Positions 35,580 to 44,306 of a stretch of 64,000 nt of DNA are shown here, piece after piece. A program made the position numbers and the translations under genes. This DNA comes from Oceanobacillus caeni (lineage in GTDB: Bacteria > Bacillota > Bacilli > Bacillales > Amphibacillaceae), in assembly GCF_019037185.1 (NCBI RefSeq), contig NZ_JAHHXM010000016.1, forward strand, positions 1 to 64,000, given 5' to 3'. The notes beneath the pieces were generated by a model. The model saw nothing but the letters and a program-made list of their open reading frames with translations. It had not been told where the DNA came from and ran no database searches. Position 1 is the first letter of the stretch; each line of letters begins with the position of its first letter.

Positions 35580-36002
35580 TTGTTAGTAAAGGGACTAAAT
35601 CATTTATTGTTTTCTGTTTCTGATTTAGAACAATCTATAAAATTTTACCAAGATGTCTTTGATGCAAAATTGCTGGTTAAGGGGAGAAGTACCGCCTATT
35701 TTGATTTGAATGGAATGTGGTTGGCGCTTAATTTAGAGAAAGATATTCCCCGTAATGAAATAAACCAGTCATATACTCATGTTGCTTTTACGATAGAAGA
35801 TACCGACTTTTATAATGCATATGATAAATTGGAGAAATTGGGAGTAAATATCTTAACTGGACGTCCTAGAGATGAAAGAGATAAGAAATCCATCTATTTT
35901 ACTGATCCCGATGGACATAAGTTTGAATTTCATACTGGTTCCTTGCAGGATAGGATAAATTATTATAAGCAGGATAAACCACATATGGAATTTTACGACT
36001 GA
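35580..36002 (+). CDS. fosB: Fosfomycin resistance thiol transferase, FosB-like (cassette 5)
   Basis: A TTG start 6 nt after GGGGTG gives 140 residues, the usual FosB length. ATGs at 35562 and 35574 are possible but have poorly placed ribosome sites. The protein is a vicinal-oxygen-chelate enzyme with metal ligands in [15 protein letters not shown] and HKFEFHTG. Other FosB signatures seen are KDIPRNEI and [13 protein letters not shown]. FosB opens fosfomycin with bacillithiol, consistent with a Bacillales host. It sits alone between cassette repeats 4 and 5, as resistance genes do in integron arrays. Confidence 0.88.
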   Translation: MLVKGLNHLLFSVSDLEQSIKFYQDVFDAKLLVKGRSTAYFDLNGMWLALNLEKDIPRNEINQSYTHVAFTIEDTDFYNAYDKLEKLGVNILTGRPRDERDKKSIYFTDPDGHKFEFHTGSLQDRINYYKQDKPHMEFYD

Positions 36003-36016
36003 GTAGTATCATCGGC

Positions 36017-36078
36017 AAATGGGCGCGATTACTTAACAAGCAGTTGCGTCCATATTGCACATTAGGGCCATTACTGAA
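36017..36078 (+). repeat. Cassette repeat 5
   Basis: AAATGGGCGCGATTAC, then CAGTTGCGTCCATATT, then ATTAGGGCCATTACTGAAC. GGGCGC and GCGTCC pair as in repeat 4. It starts 14 bp after the FosB-like gene. Confidence 0.65.
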
Positions 36079-36143
36079 CGATCTTTTGGACATAGTAGAG
36101 GGTCGAAACAATTCCAGGGACAGAAAATTATGGGGGAGATAAT

Positions 36144-36563
36144 ATGAACATTGAACAGACACTTTATGATGCAGCAATTGATTTAATAAAAAACAGATAT
36201 CCTTCCGGTTGGGGTGGGGCAGCAGCAATGTATACTGAGGGTGGTAAGATTCTAACAAGCGTTGCACCAGATGTAATCAACGCTTCAACTGAATTATGTA
36301 TAGAAACGGGGGCAATTCTCGAAGCACACAAGTTAAATGAAAAGATAACACATTCTTTATGTGTAGTACGGGATGATGAAAATTCTAAGTTTAAAGTACT
36401 AACCCCTTGTGGAGTCTGTCAAGAAAGACTGTATTATTGGGGAGCCGATGTCAAAGCAGCAATTACTTCCGAAGACGAGAATTTAACATTTAAAACCCTA
36501 AAGGAAATACAGCCATTTCATTGGACAAAAGCCTATGATGAAGCAGAGCTATATGCTGAATAA
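36144..36563 (+). CDS. Cytidine/blasticidin-S deaminase-like protein (cassette 6)
   Basis: A 139-residue zinc-dependent deaminase fold. TELCIETGAILEAHK matches the position of the C/H-A-E zinc and proton-shuttle motif, with Cys and Glu kept. LTPCGVCQERLYYWG supplies the other two Cys ligands. The length and motif spacing resemble blasticidin-S deaminase and small cytidine deaminases. It starts after GGGGGAG. The substrate could be a nucleoside antibiotic, which would suit the resistance-like cargo of the array. That is inference. Confidence 0.82.
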   Translation: MNIEQTLYDAAIDLIKNRYPSGWGGAAAMYTEGGKILTSVAPDVINASTELCIETGAILEAHKLNEKITHSLCVVRDDENSKFKVLTPCGVCQERLYYWGADVKAAITSEDENLTFKTLKEIQPFHWTKAYDEAELYAE

Positions 36564-36570
36564 GTTCGGC

Positions 36571-36606
36571 TAATGGACGCCTATACCAAATAAGGACAGG
36601 CGCCTT
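36571..36606 (+). repeat. Cassette repeat 6
   Basis: TAATGGACGCCTATACC and GGACAGGCGCCTTA form a 7-8 bp stem (GGACGCCT with AGGCGCC). It starts 8 bp after the deaminase-like gene. The spacer beyond it resembles that after repeat 3. Confidence 0.6.
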
Positions 36607-36733
36607 ATCTGTATTTTCGCTATTACAAAAGGAGCGTATTTTATTATACACATTTCTATTGTTGAATAAGGGATGGGTAATAAGACCATATTGAAATCAA
36701 ATTAATTGATTCATAGTGTGGGAGTGTGAAGAC

Positions 36734-37099
36734 ATGTTGTTGTCGGAAGCCGGGAAAGGTACCAATCCGATAAAATAATAGAAGGTTATTCTCTTCTTAC
36801 TTTAAAGATGTATGGCTTTCAATGTGATCTTTTAACGTTATTTCGTGATATTAGAATGAGCGATATTACAACAGATAATTTGAAGCAATACTTGGGGGAG
36901 GCTACAGAACATTTAAAGCCGTACAGCTTGGGTCGTCGTGTACGTTTTGTTCTGCGACAAGCGGGCCAGCGCGACAAGTTTTGTGATAAATGCCTTCGGC
37001 ATGAAAACACAGGAAGTCTTATTATAAACTTCAACTTTACAACGGAAGATAGGAATGATGAAACCATGTTTTCTGAAACTATCTCAACGATACTCCTGC
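36734..37099 (+). pseudogene. Decayed tyrosine recombinase (integrase) N-terminus
   Basis: ATG at 36734 opens MLLSEAGKGTNP. The reading then shifts to a second frame: YQSDKIIEGYSLLTLKMYGF, then ITTDNLKQYLGEATEHLKPY and SLGRRVRFV. Together this is the N-terminal core-binding domain of an XerC-like tyrosine recombinase. After RVRFV the sequence no longer matches an integrase, and no catalytic domain is present. A group II intron begins at 37100. The position right after the cassette repeats is suggestive, but the gene is dead. Confidence 0.65.
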
Positions 37100-39606
37100 G
37101 TGCGTTATGAATGACAGTTCATAGGGTTCGAAGCACAGGTAGAGTCGGCAGAAGGAAAGCTAAAGCCATTCTTTAGAAAAGGTATGCCAACTGATATGCC
37201 GGATGGCTGAAAAACTAGATAGGGTGAGTATGTTCCCCTCTAAAGGAACTGACGAACTTCTGAATTAAAGGGTCTATAGTTTGAACATAGTGAAAGCTAT
37301 GTCCCATCCTACGATGGGGTGAGTAATGTAGAGTAAAATTTGGCCCTCTGAAATACATTATACTGGACTATGGCGGTATCAAGCTCACAGGCTTAAAGGA
37401 AGCACCTACGTCTAGAATGGATAGCTACGTTGTAAGGCACTTGGGAATTAAGGGACGTTGAAACGAGGACTGTCATCCGAAGCGTTTGCTATAAGGTGGA
37501 AACCGAAATGCATTTACTCTTATGAAGGTAGGGGTACGACCTGTGAAATTCCTGTAATGGGAACGGAGGAACAGCCCCAAGTCTAGCGAATTAGAACGAT
37601 TATTTTCTTCACGTGAATGACACCGATCGGGTAGGAATGTGGGAACATCACTCGTTAGGAGGGATGCCACAGTGTCAACTTTGAGATATTGGGATTACTA
37701 CAATATGACGGAAACTTTCACGGGGTTATATGAAAAGGCCAGTAATATGGATACATTCAGTCATCTCTACGACATCATTGTATCGAGAGAAAATATTCTC
37801 TTGGCCTTTCGTACAATCAAATCAAACAAAGGTTCCAAAACACCAGGTACGGATGGTAAAACCATCAAGGACATCAAAGAGCTTTCGGAGAATGAATTGG
37901 TGAAAACCATCCAAACAAAACTGAAAAATTATCGTCCCAAGAAGGTCAGAAGAAAATGGATTGAAAAGGAAAGCGGTGGACTAAGACCACTTGGTATTCC
38001 ATGTATTCTCGACCGGATTATCCAACAGTGTTTTAAACAAGTTCTTGAGCCTATTGCAGAAGCTCATTTTTACAGACACAGCTATGGTTTTAGACCGTTA
38101 AGGTCTACACATCATGCCATGGCTAGAGTTCAATACTTAATTAATCAAGCGCAGCTACACTTTGTAGTGGACATTGATATTAAGGGCTTCTTCGACAATG
38201 TAAATCATACTCTTCTTATCAAACAGTTATGGAACCTAGGAATCCACGACAGAAGAGTATTGGCTTGCATATCCAGAATGTTGAATGCCGAAATCGACAA
38301 AGAGGGCGTGCCATCTAAGGGGGTTCCTCAAGGCGGCATCTTGTCAACCTTACTATCGAATATTGTACTAAACGACCTAGACCAGTGGGTTGCGGATCAA
38401 TGGGAATTCTTCCCTCTCGCGAAAAATTATAAATCACGAAATGGGGAAAGATATCATAAGAAACGTACTAACCTCAAAGAAGGATATCTCGTCCGCTATG
38501 CAGATGACTTCAAAATCCTTTGTCGAGATGGGAAAACGGCTCAAAAGTGGTATCATGCAGTTGTTATGTATCTCAAAGAACGTTTAAAATTAGACATATC
38601 ACCGGAAAAATCGCAAATCGTAAATTTGCGTAAGAGAGAATCCGAGTTCTTGGGTTTTACAATTAAAGCGAACGCAAAAAGGAACAAGCGAGTTGCCCAT
38701 ACGGGCATCAAAATGAAGAAACAAGAAAGATTAAAAGAACAGGCTAGAATTCATATCCAAAGGATAAAGGAATCGCCGACCATCCGGAATGCATTACGAT
38801 TCAACAGTTTTGTTTTAGGTATTCACAATTACTTCAACCGAGCTACCCACGTCAACCTGGAGTTCTCACGTCTCGCCTATGAACTAAAAGCCTTTCTGTA
38901 TAACCGCCTTCGCCCTGTTGGGAAATATGGACATCCAATCAATCCTAGTACAGCTTATAAAAAGTTCTATAGCACGAAAGTGAAAACGTTCGAAATCGCG
39001 GGAGTACACTTATTCCCGATTGGAGATGTTAGAACTGTAAATGCCATGAACTTTAGCCGAAAACTCTCCCTATACACGGAAGAAGGCAGAAAAAGAATTT
39101 ACGAAAAATTAAAGCCAAATATCAGCCTAGAAATCAGCGGACTAATGAAGGCAAAGCTTCCCGGTAGAACCGTTGAATACACGGATAACCGCATCAGCCG
39201 TTTCAGTATGAAAATGGGCAAATGTGAAATCACCGGTTGGAACTTAACCGCTCAAGAAGTTCACTGCCATCATTATACACCAACACACCTTGGAGGAACG
39301 GACACGTTTCAAAACCTAAGAATTCTCCATAAGGATATACACCGACTGATACATCGTAAAAATACAGAAATTATCTCGTCAGAGATACAGAAATTCGGTT
39401 TAACAGCTTCAATGATAAAGAAAATCAACCAATACCGAATGGAATGTGGGCTTGAAACGGTAGAATAATCTCACGTCTAAAGGTAACGAAGAACTTATAA
39501 TCTAGTATACTTCGATAGATGGAGCGCCGAATGCTTGGAAACTGGCACGTTCGGTGCGGAGCAGGGGAAAAGCCGGAGATGACTTCAAAGGTTTACCTAT
39601 TGCTAC
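37100..39606 (+). mobile_element. Group II intron with intron-encoded protein
   Basis: The 5' end matches the GUGYG boundary (GTGCG at 37100). About 570 nt of structured leader follows, consistent with domains I-III. The maturase frame occupies domain IV. The domain V catalytic hairpin is near 39521-39565 (GGAGCGCCGAATGC, GGAAAC loop, GCACGTTCGGTGCG). A domain VI-like stem follows, and the 3' end is probably at GCTAC near 39606. It is inserted just after the decayed recombinase. The ends are estimated from consensus. Confidence 0.8.
37672..39468 (+). CDS. ltrA: Group II intron reverse transcriptase/maturase with HNH domain
   Basis: The GTG start 9 nt after GGAGGG gives 598 residues. The reverse transcriptase blocks are intact: RPLGIPCILDRIIQQC, YGFRPLRSTHHAM, VVDIDIKGFFDNV, GVPQGGILS and the active-site RYADDFKIL near residue 285. 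A maturase X domain follows. An HNH endonuclease near the C-terminus shows EVHCHHYTPTHLGGTDTFQN and LRILHKDIHRLIH. It would splice the intron and insert it by target-primed reverse transcription. No frameshift is seen, so the element may still be mobile. Confidence 0.94.
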   Translation: MSTLRYWDYYNMTETFTGLYEKASNMDTFSHLYDIIVSRENILLAFRTIKSNKGSKTPGTDGKTIKDIKELSENELVKTIQTKLKNYRPKKVRRKWIEKESGGLRPLGIPCILDRIIQQCFKQVLEPIAEAHFYRHSYGFRPLRSTHHAMARVQYLINQAQLHFVVDIDIKGFFDNVNHTLLIKQLWNLGIHDRRVLACISRMLNAEIDKEGVPSKGVPQGGILSTLLSNIVLNDLDQWVADQWEFFPLAKNYKSRNGERYHKKRTNLKEGYLVRYADDFKILCRDGKTAQKWYHAVVMYLKERLKLDISPEKSQIVNLRKRESEFLGFTIKANAKRNKRVAHTGIKMKKQERLKEQARIHIQRIKESPTIRNALRFNSFVLGIHNYFNRATHVNLEFSRLAYELKAFLYNRLRPVGKYGHPINPSTAYKKFYSTKVKTFEIAGVHLFPIGDVRTVNAMNFSRKLSLYTEEGRKRIYEKLKPNISLEISGLMKAKLPGRTVEYTDNRISRFSMKMGKCEITGWNLTAQEVHCHHYTPTHLGGTDTFQNLRILHKDIHRLIHRKNTEIISSEIQKFGLTASMIKKINQYRMECGLETVE

Positions 39607-39715
39607 TTTAATGGCATAATTCGGTACGTTAAATGTAAAAACCTTTTGACATAGGCGAAGTTTTTCTGTAAGGTTAAATGGAAAGAGTTTTTGACATTAT
39701 TAAGAGGTGATTACA

Positions 39716-40051
39716 TTGGATTTTATCAGAATAGCCGTACCACTTTTAGTCGGCTTAATTATTTTCTTTATTATCGGTTGGGTTACTGGTACAGATGAAT
39801 ATGGTGGGGTTGAAACAAAGGATGATGAGCGTTCGCAATTGATTAAACAAAAAGCGATTGTAAGCAGTTGGTTATTACTCCTTATGTTTTTCGTTATTAA
39901 CTTTGTCTTTGATTTCTTCAATTTAAATGATGAGCGTTTAGCATTGGTTCCGTTTGTCTATCCAGAATTACTTTATTTGTTGATTGCGGTTATTAGCTAT
40001 TTTGTATATTACTGGATTTATAGTCGACGGATGAGTAGCAATGAAAAATAA
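39716..40051 (+). CDS. Membrane protein of regulator pair (DUF2178-like)
   Basis: The TTG start 5 nt after AGAGGTGA gives 111 residues. It has two amino-terminal and two carboxy-terminal hydrophobic segments (VPLLVGLIIFFIIGWVTG; VSSWLLLLMFFVINFVFDFF; LLYLLIAVISYFVYYWIY) separated by a hydrophilic segment with KDDERSQLIKQKA, typical of DUF2178 proteins. It overlaps the following XRE-type regulator by 11 bp. Membrane protein plus regulator pairs like this are common in Firmicutes. The role is unknown. Confidence 0.8.
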   Translation: MDFIRIAVPLLVGLIIFFIIGWVTGTDEYGGVETKDDERSQLIKQKAIVSSWLLLLMFFVINFVFDFFNLNDERLALVPFVYPELLYLLIAVISYFVYYWIYSRRMSSNEK

Positions 40052-40229
40052 AATTTTAGAACTTCGCAAGGGCAAAGGATTTACTCAAGATGTACTAGCA
40101 AAGAAGTGCAATGTATCAAGGCAAACAATTAATGCTATTGAAAATGACCGATATGACCCTACCCTACAACTTGCATTTAAAATAGCGAGGGTACTCAATA
40201 CAACAGTTGATAACGTTTTTAAGCCATAG
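40041..40229 (+). CDS. XRE/Cro-family transcriptional regulator (62 aa)
   Basis: A compact helix-turn-helix protein: GFTQDVLAKKCNVSRQTINA is the HTH and DRYDPTLQLAFKIARVLNTT the following helices. The length and the ending TTVDNVFKP are typical of the YgzD/YvaO-like regulators that accompany DUF2178 membrane proteins. It overlaps the upstream gene by 11 bp and is followed by a strong terminator at 40321. Confidence 0.92.
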   Translation: MKNKILELRKGKGFTQDVLAKKCNVSRQTINAIENDRYDPTLQLAFKIARVLNTTVDNVFKP

Positions 40230-40320
40230 CTTGTTTCTTCTAGAAAGTGGCACGATTGTTTAATATCAAAAGTGTAAAATGATCAAACTTTTTTATAACA
40301 ATAGAACAATATATCACAAA

Positions 40321-40355
40321 GGAAGAATCCTTTTTCCAAATGGATTCTTCCTGTT
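40321..40355 (+). terminator. Terminator after the XRE regulator
   Basis: GGAAGAATCC and GGATTCTTCC form a perfect 10-bp stem followed by TGTTT. Confidence 0.75.
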
Positions 40356-40522
40356 TACGGTAATATAAGGGCTTGTGAGGTATTTTAATTAAACTTTATT
40401 TCAAAGCAACATTATTCTCACTTGTTCATAAGTTCGTCATCTGCCCCTTCTGCCAATGAGCCAGTATATCAAGGTATGTAGGTTTAGTCCCACTTTATCG
40501 AAATGAGCGAGCGATCTGCCAA

Positions 40523-41224
40523 CTATTTACGATAATACTCCACCAACTCAGGGTATTGCTTTAATTCCTTTTTTCCCTTTTCACTCAGTACATAAATTCC
40601 TCGTTTAACCCGAATAAACCAACCATAATAGTTTTTACTAAGTATCGATTGTGTTTTCTTGCCTGTTCCCATTTGCAATAACTGCTTTGGGGAGAGTTCC
40701 CCGTGTTCCTCTAGGTAACTAGCGATTTGAATGCAGTTTTCCCGATAAGCAGTCATAATTTGTTTTCTGCTAGAACCACCAATATTATAGTCCGCACTTC
40801 GACCATTTATTTCTTTTATGATTGCTTGTCTAAGGTATTTGGCTTTCCCCATGCTAATCGGGCGGTGGAAAGGGGTTGGCTCTATCATGATTTCCACCCG
40901 TTTTTGTTTTTCTGTAAATGAAACGAGAATTAACCCTAACTCTAATCTCCGTATTAAGTGACACGTGTCCCGCCATTTTTTGGAACGAGGATTGTGTTTT
41001 TTTGGTTTCGGTATGGCCACATATACATGCTCAGACACCCGTTGTCGTTTCGTTGCTTGAATAAGCAGGTCTACGCTTAAGTTTAGTTTTAATTCCACAA
41101 GTATAAGTAGGTCGTCTTTAATGACCGCCATATCACAGTCTTTTACCTCCCCGTACACTTCGAATCCTTTACGCTTAAAATACTTGTTAATCGGTTCATA
41201 CAAATCCATCTCTTTCAATTTCAC
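40523..41224 (-). CDS. DUF2161-family PD-(D/E)XK-like nuclease protein
   Basis: I choose the GTG that gives the start VKLKEMDLYEPINKYF (233 residues), because family members begin there; the longer frame extends into the neighbouring fragment without homology. The core EVKDCDMAVIKDDLLILVEL, followed by LKLNLSVDLLIQATKRQR, has the D...ExK pattern of PD-(D/E)XK nucleases. A winged-helix-like region follows (YLEEHGELSPKQLLQMG). DUF2161 proteins are found beside mobile DNA in Firmicutes; their function is not known. The ribosome site is weak. Confidence 0.75.
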   Translation of the reverse strand: MKLKEMDLYEPINKYFKRKGFEVYGEVKDCDMAVIKDDLLILVELKLNLSVDLLIQATKRQRVSEHVYVAIPKPKKHNPRSKKWRDTCHLIRRLELGLILVSFTEKQKRVEIMIEPTPFHRPISMGKAKYLRQAIIKEINGRSADYNIGGSSRKQIMTAYRENCIQIASYLEEHGELSPKQLLQMGTGKKTQSILSKNYYGWFIRVKRGIYVLSEKGKKELKQYPELVEYYRK

Positions 41225-41369
41225 TTTTCCCAATGATAGCACCGTCCAGTTTTGAAATACTAGATTTAATTTTATCATATTAGACGATAATTTCCCTTTA
41301 GATGATATTAGTAAATTACCTGTACCATTCGTCCCCAATGTATTTTTATTTTTTCTCTCCTGCTTTAAA

Positions 41370-42011
41370 ATGGCTGGTAATCTTCCAGAAGGAGCTGTCA
41401 TCGATATACCGATACCATCGGGTGAGGAAGTATTGATTGCTACTTTATCCCAATATGGAACGATTGGTACATTGTTATTTGTATTGGCATTGATGAATGT
41501 TATTTCTCAGGAGCGTCAAACTGGGGCAATCGTTTTTGTGGTGGTGCGACCTGTAAGTGCATTCCAGTATATAGCTAGCAAATACGTAGCACAGCTGTTT
41601 ATTTTAATAGTGGCTTTAGTGGCTGGTTATCTCTTCACTTGGTATTATACAACGATCCTATTTAATTATGTTCCATGGACCTTGATGCTTGCAAGCTTAG
41701 GAGTTTATAGTCTTTGGATTGTTCTACTTACTGCGGTTACTCTATTATTTGGAACGGTGTTACGGAATAGTGGCGGTATCGCTGGAATGAGTATTTTGTT
41801 TTTAGCGATGCTTAGTTTGTTAACTACCTTGTTTCCAAAATATATGGAGTGGAACCCGGGCAACTTGAGCACAGAGGCCTCGAAGTTTTTAATAGAAGGA
41901 GAATGGGGGAGTTCTACCGTACTGGTGTCTGTTAGTACGTTGACATTATCTATTCTATTTTTAGGATTAGCAGTTTATCTATTTAAAAAACTTGTTCGTT
42001 TCGGAAACTAA
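41370..42011 (+). pseudogene. ABC-2 type transporter permease, N-terminally truncated
   Basis: The frame starts inside a protein: MAGNLPEGAVIDIPIPSGEE has no ribosome site and no preceding membrane helix, whereas homologous permeases have about 50 more residues with the first helix. Five hydrophobic helices follow (for example TLLFVLALMNVISQ, YVAQLFILIVALVAGYLF, SLGVYSLWIVLLTAVTLLFG). The intact C-terminus LFKKLVRFGN suggests that only the 5' end was lost. The cut lies next to the DUF2161 gene, and no ATP-binding subunit is nearby. Confidence 0.6.
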
Positions 42012-42071
42012 GATTATATGTTAATTCTAGATAACGCGTTAGCAATGCGGGAGTTAATACTCATATAGGGA

Positions 42072-42105
42072 TAGCTCACTGACCCCAATTTCCCACAGTG
42101 AGCTA
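42072..42105 (+). terminator. Hairpin after the permease fragment
   Basis: TAGCTCACTG and CAGTGAGCTA form a perfect 10-bp stem with a 14-nt loop, followed by AAAACTTT. Confidence 0.5.
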
Positions 42106-42235
42106 AAACTTTAACATACTGGGAGCAGGTACCAAATTTTGACTACATAAAGGAATGATATTGGAGAAATATAATTTAGACTTATATAATAGAGTGGATT
42201 GGTAAATTTATATATACAAAAAGGAGTTGATTGTT

Positions 42236-42958
42236 TTGGTACAATCTTTAACAGGGAAGGTAGCATTCATAACAGGTGCAGGAAGAGGGATTGGAAAAGC
42301 GACTGCGATCGCACTTGCGAATGAAGGGGTTAACCTTGGTTTACTTGGAACAACTGAATCAAATTTAAAGCAAGTAGCAAGTGTTGTGGATGAACTAGGA
42401 GTAAAAGTTGCTTATACAGCAGTGGATGTTTCAAACTTTGAGCAAGTTCAACAGGCTATTGAGAAGATAACAAATCAATTAGGCAAAGCCGATATTCTGA
42501 TTAATAGTGCGGGAACGAGTAAGTTTGCATCCCTTTTAGACATGGATCCAGAAGAATGGAAAAGGATCATAGACGTGAATTTAATGGGTACCTATTATGT
42601 TACACGGTCCGTTCTTCCTCAATTCATTGAAAAAAATAGTGGAGACGTAATCAATATTTCCTCCACCAACGGCTTGAATGGGGCGGCAACATCAAGTGCG
42701 TATAGTGCTTCAAAATTCGGTGTCATTGGATTAACTGAGTCATTAGCACAAGAGGTTCGCAGAAATAATATCCGGGTAACGGCTTTAACTCCGAGTACAG
42801 TCGCAACGGACATGGCAATTGAATTAAAACTAATTCCTGAAAACGACGAAAAATATATGCAGCCAGAAGATATTGCTGAACTGATCGTTTCCCAATTGAA
42901 ATTAAACCAACGAGTCTACATAAAATCAGCTAGCATATTGGCTACAAATCCATTTTAA
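42236..42958 (+). CDS. Short-chain dehydrogenase/reductase (3-ketoacyl-reductase-like)
   Basis: The TTG start lies 9 nt after AAGGAG and gives 240 residues. Classical SDR motifs are present: cofactor site [15 protein letters not shown] (TGxxxGxG), INSAGTSKF (NNAG variant), catalytic Ser in INISSTNG, and [10 protein letters not shown] with the YxxxK pair. The N-terminal half resembles FabG-type 3-oxoacyl reductases. The substrate is unknown. It has its own terminator and no pathway neighbours. Confidence 0.9.
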   Translation: MVQSLTGKVAFITGAGRGIGKATAIALANEGVNLGLLGTTESNLKQVASVVDELGVKVAYTAVDVSNFEQVQQAIEKITNQLGKADILINSAGTSKFASLLDMDPEEWKRIIDVNLMGTYYVTRSVLPQFIEKNSGDVINISSTNGLNGAATSSAYSASKFGVIGLTESLAQEVRRNNIRVTALTPSTVATDMAIELKLIPENDEKYMQPEDIAELIVSQLKLNQRVYIKSASILATNPF

Positions 42959-43059
42959 TCATAATTAATTCAAATGCCTGCCCCGTCGGATAAAAGTATT
43001 ACACGCCCGAGGGGGAAAGCACAAAAGTTGATTATAGACTTTAAGCTACAGATTTCAGG

Positions 43060-43110
43060 ATCAGTCCCCCCATTCACTACATTTTACCAAAGTGAGGGAC
43101 TGCCCCTTTT
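43060..43110 (+). terminator. Terminator-like hairpin after the SDR gene
   Basis: The CAGTCCC...TCACT and AGTGAGGGACTG arms are followed by CCCCTTTT. The sequence recalls the GGGCAGTTCC repeat family at 4655 and 12395. Confidence 0.6.
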
Positions 43111-43173
43111 CATTTGTCCAAACCAATCCAATATCTGATAAACTAATGTTAATGAATAATTTTAGGTGATAGG

Positions 43174-43362
43174 ATGATAAATGTAGTAAGAATCTCAAAG
43201 GTTCTGACCATTACCGCCAAAGATAAAATTTGTTTTCAGGAAAAAACCATTTGTACGAGTATAGATTGTCCATTTGTAAATGGGTTTTATGACCGGTTTT
43301 TGCAGAGGAAGTATCAAGAGTTGTTGCCTTATGAGTGGTTGCAATATAGGAGTGGCGTGTGA
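43174..43362 (+). CDS. Small hypothetical protein (62 aa, Cys-containing)
   Basis: An AGGTGATAGG site lies directly before the ATG. The product contains KICFQEKTICTSIDCPFVNG, three Cys that could bind a metal, and ends ELLPYEWLQYRSGV. I do not recognise the family. Its isolation and length suggest a small regulator or an orphan. Confidence 0.5.
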   Translation: MINVVRISKVLTITAKDKICFQEKTICTSIDCPFVNGFYDRFLQRKYQELLPYEWLQYRSGV

Positions 43363-43765
43363 AGGTTAGGTATGGATCATTTGTTAATTAACAACTATTA
43401 TTATTTGCATAAAAAATCGGAGGGGAGAAGGCTTATCTAGTCCATGGATCTTCACTTGATATGATAAAATAGATTCGTGTTTTATTAGAGCACGGATATT
43501 AACATGAACAGATAATGGACCTATTAGGTTAAATGGAAGTATAAAACGTTAAGGGTAAATGAAGAAGAGACGAATGAGTTTTCCTCCATTACATCGATGA
43601 GTTTTATCTGAGGAATTTCTAAGATACAGACTTTTTCGAGTTTGAAAAGAAAATCACCCCCTTTTATTTATTTTTTAGTGGAAGACCAAAAAACAAATAT
43701 CTTAACAATATAAAAAGAGAGGGAATCTAATAATGTTTCAAAAATGAATGAGATATAGAGGTCTA
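43363..43765. other. Intergenic region, degraded
   Basis: Broken frames only. A stretch near 43486-43530 reads like the C-terminal end of a small DNA-binding protein (HGY..EQIMDLLG) but is interrupted by stops. Confidence 0.35.
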
Positions 43766-43861
43766 TTACAACAGATTAAGTACGAAGTTTAAAATGGCCA
43801 TTAAGAATGTTCCAAAAGTACATAAGAGGGCTAATAAGGCGATTACATCACTTAATTTCAC
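43766..43861 (-). CDS. Putative holin-like toxin (31 aa membrane peptide)
   Basis: On the minus strand a GTG lies 6 nt after GGGGAGGT. It encodes KLSDVIALLALLCTFGTFLM followed by AILNFVLNLL, ending in TAA. This is a one-helix peptide like the small holin-like toxins of type I toxin-antitoxin loci in Bacillales and lactobacilli. The family is normally 25-40 residues, so the length fits. An antisense RNA antitoxin would be expected on the other strand but is not identifiable by eye. AT-rich DNA surrounds it. Confidence 0.55.
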   Translation of the reverse strand: MKLSDVIALLALLCTFGTFLMAILNFVLNLL

Positions 43862-44306
43862 AATGATACCTCCCCTCTATTAAATTGTAATGCTGAAACT
43901 TCAGTTGATGGAACCTTCTGAATTTTGTAATTATTATATACCTGTCCTAAAATTTTATCATAGTTAATTATCTTTTTCAATACAATAAGCCTTTTTTATT
44001 ATAGATTTTGGAACCGCTTTAATAAAGGGGAGGGTACAAGATGTTTTTTATGAAAAACTTTTAAAGCTACTACCTAACATGTGACAGTTATTTAAAGGAA
44101 GAACATTTATGTTACTATCATATTTATATCTATTATACTATATTGAATTTTAAGTATATTAAGAATATAGTTAAATTGTCTTATAGTTTTAATAGATTGT
44201 CCTTGATATAATGGGATTAGAAGGTAAAGTCTAATTACCTTCCATTATTTAGTAGTTGTTGACTCTCTTGGAATAAGTATTTTATTCATTAAAGGAGGAG
44301 AACAAT
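43862..44306. other. AT-rich intergenic region
   Basis: No gene with a ribosome site is seen. It probably holds the promoters of the holin-like peptide (minus) and of the AprX-like protease (plus), and possibly an antisense RNA. Confidence 0.45.

Noticed and set aside
32850-36760. CRISPR array as an explanation of the spaced repeats
   Set aside because: Spacing is gene-sized and irregular, repeats are imperfect and no cas genes are present.
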